This document shows positions 63,179-64,000 of a stretch of 64,000 nucleotides of DNA, piece by piece. A model generated the notes under the pieces. That model was given only the letters and a program-made list of their open reading frames with translations, was not told the origin of the DNA and made no database searches. Position 1 is the first letter of the stretch; each line of letters opens with the position of its first letter. The DNA is from Planococcus maritimus (GTDB lineage: Bacteria; Bacillota; Bacilli; Bacillales_A; Planococcaceae), in the NCBI RefSeq assembly GCF_001687625.2, contig NZ_CP016538.2, positions 3,192,501 through 3,256,500 on the forward strand, in the 5' to 3' direction. Position numbers and translations under genes: made by a program.

Positions 63179-64000
63179 TTATTTTTTCACATAATCCAAA
63201 GGGTCACGGTCCTGGCCTTCGTAGGATAACTCGAAATGCAGGTGGATGCCTGTAGAGCGTCCTGTCGTCCCCATATCGCCGAGTTTCGTATGCGGGGATA
63301 CTTTGTCGCCCACTTGGACGTCAATCGACGAGAGATGCGCATAGATCGTCTCATAGCCGTTCTTATGGTCAACGACGACGCGGTTGCCGAATGTGCCGGC
63401 TGCCCCTGCTTTGGTGACCGTGCCGTGGTCAGCGGAGACGATATCGAATGTATCGGGCTGTGCGATGTCGATGCCTTTATGGGCACGGCCCCAGCGCTGC
63501 CCTTTTTTGCTCGACACGTAGCCGCCGTCTGCCGGCCAGGTGAATTCGCCTGTGCCGACGCCCGGCAGTTCCTTCTCGCCTTCTAGGATGATTTTGTCGG
63601 CTGGCTCTTCCAGGATTTTCTCGCGTGTCTCGGAGCGGCCGACGCGCTCACCGTTGACTTCGCGTACGGCGTAACTGACCGCTTTTTCGCCGCGCTTGCC
63701 TTTTTGGCTGACTTCCATTTCGCCGATATAGATATCCTTGCTGTCTTTTTTGACCGTTTCGTAAGGCATGTTCTTCAATGCTTTTTCGGCTTTACTGACG
63801 AGCACATCCACCCCGAGCTCATCGGTTACGTGCTCTGCGGCTTGTTTGGGCGCCATCACTTGTTTGGGCGCCATCACTTGTTTCGGATCGATTTGTTTGG
63901 ACAAGCCATTGACCGGCTGCGAAAAGGAAATGTCCGTGATGCGCGATTCGCCTGCTTTGAGCTCAGGCAAATCCGTTTCGTTTTGCTGCTGCTCGAATTG
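63179..64000 (-). CDS. G5 domain / M23 family cell wall peptidase (5' end outside window)
   Basis: Extracytoplasmic peptidoglycan hydrolase; about 273 C-terminal residues seen and the frame is open at the right edge, so the true start and any signal peptide or LysM domains are outside. Seen from the left: G5 domain (YETVKKDSKDIYIGEMEVSQ ... ETREKILEEPADKII), then the M23 catalytic domain with zinc ligands HKGIDIA and HLHFEL and the GTVTKAG strand between. The final segment DRDPLDYVKK is typical of MepM-like enzymes. An 18-bp tandem duplication in the DNA gives the repeated VMAPKQ. Position beside walR fits cell wall metabolism. Confidence 0.92.
   Translation of the reverse strand, partial: QFEQQQNETDLPELKAGESRITDISFSQPVNGLSKQIDPKQVMAPKQVMAPKQAAEHVTDELGVDVLVSKAEKALKNMPYETVKKDSKDIYIGEMEVSQKGKRGEKAVSYAVREVNGERVGRSETREKILEEPADKIILEGEKELPGVGTGEFTWPADGGYVSSKKGQRWGRAHKGIDIAQPDTFDIVSADHGTVTKAGAAGTFGNRVVVDHKNGYETIYAHLSSIDVQVGDKVSPHTKLGDMGTTGRSTGIHLHFELSYEGQDRDPLDYVKK

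Overview
The window looks like a piece of the origin-proximal chromosome of a Gram-positive Bacillales bacterium, most likely a member of the Planococcaceae (Planococcus or a close relative). The reasons are the order walR-walK-walH-walI-walJ-htrA-(CxxH/CxxC gene)-rlmH, lipoprotein signal peptides, strong GGAGG ribosome sites, families typical of Bacillales (DUF4256, DUF4317, DUF1846, YjzC, YxjI), DnaA boxes around rlmH and parS-like sites. No rRNA, tRNA or CRISPR array was seen. The genus is an inference. Nearly all genes lie on the minus strand.

Layout. 1-4.1 kb: a Nik/Opp-type ABC transporter operon (the ATPase runs off the left edge) with two Zur-box-like palindromes upstream, which suggests zinc or metallophore uptake. 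4.3-10.3 kb: a small CxxC protein, two lipoproteins, an M42 peptidase with a peptide-binding protein, and YxjI and DUF4256 proteins. 10.4-15.2 kb: KatG with PerR-like boxes, a membrane diguanylate cyclase and an esterase. 15.3-18.9 kb: a SAM-I riboswitch controlling a polar amino acid ABC transporter plus homocysteine S-methyltransferase. 19-22.8 kb: sarcosine oxidase-type flavoenzyme, a Gfo/Idh/MocA oxidoreductase, a deaminase and a VOC protein. 22.8-28.8 kb: a beta-glucoside locus (GH1 enzyme, LacI repressor, sugar ABC transporter without its own ATPase) with LacI-type operators. 28.9-35.2 kb: a DUF4317 protein and a malate/citrate-type locus (AEC and 2-hydroxycarboxylate carriers, CitA/CitB-type two-component system, cre site). 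35.3-41.9 kb: housekeeping enzymes and acetyltransferases.

42.0-53.5 kb is an AT-rich island and the most interesting part. The last codons and stop of rlmH (53518-53535) recur as direct repeats at 44597-44614 and 42028-42045, with inverted-repeat half-sites on the inner sides. This is the architecture of staphylococcal SCC elements, which integrate at the 3' end of rlmH (orfX). Two cassettes appear to lie in tandem. The proximal one (about 8.9 kb) carries a PD-(D/E)XK nuclease, a 1300-residue protein of unknown function, a protein with a HEPN RNase motif, and an XRE / ImmA-IrrE protease / PIN module. The distal one (about 2.6 kb) carries a nuclease-like protein, a DUF6414 protein and a YjzC protein. 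No ccr recombinase is present. The cargo looks like phage defence, and I do not recognise it as a named system.

53.5-64 kb is the conserved origin-side core: rlmH, a CxxH/CxxC protein, a DnaA-box cluster, HtrA, the WalRK two-component system with WalH, WalI and WalJ, and the end of a G5/M23 cell wall peptidase. Two long gene-free stretches (55.8-56.7 and 62.2-63.2 kb) hold palindromic and duplicated repeats.
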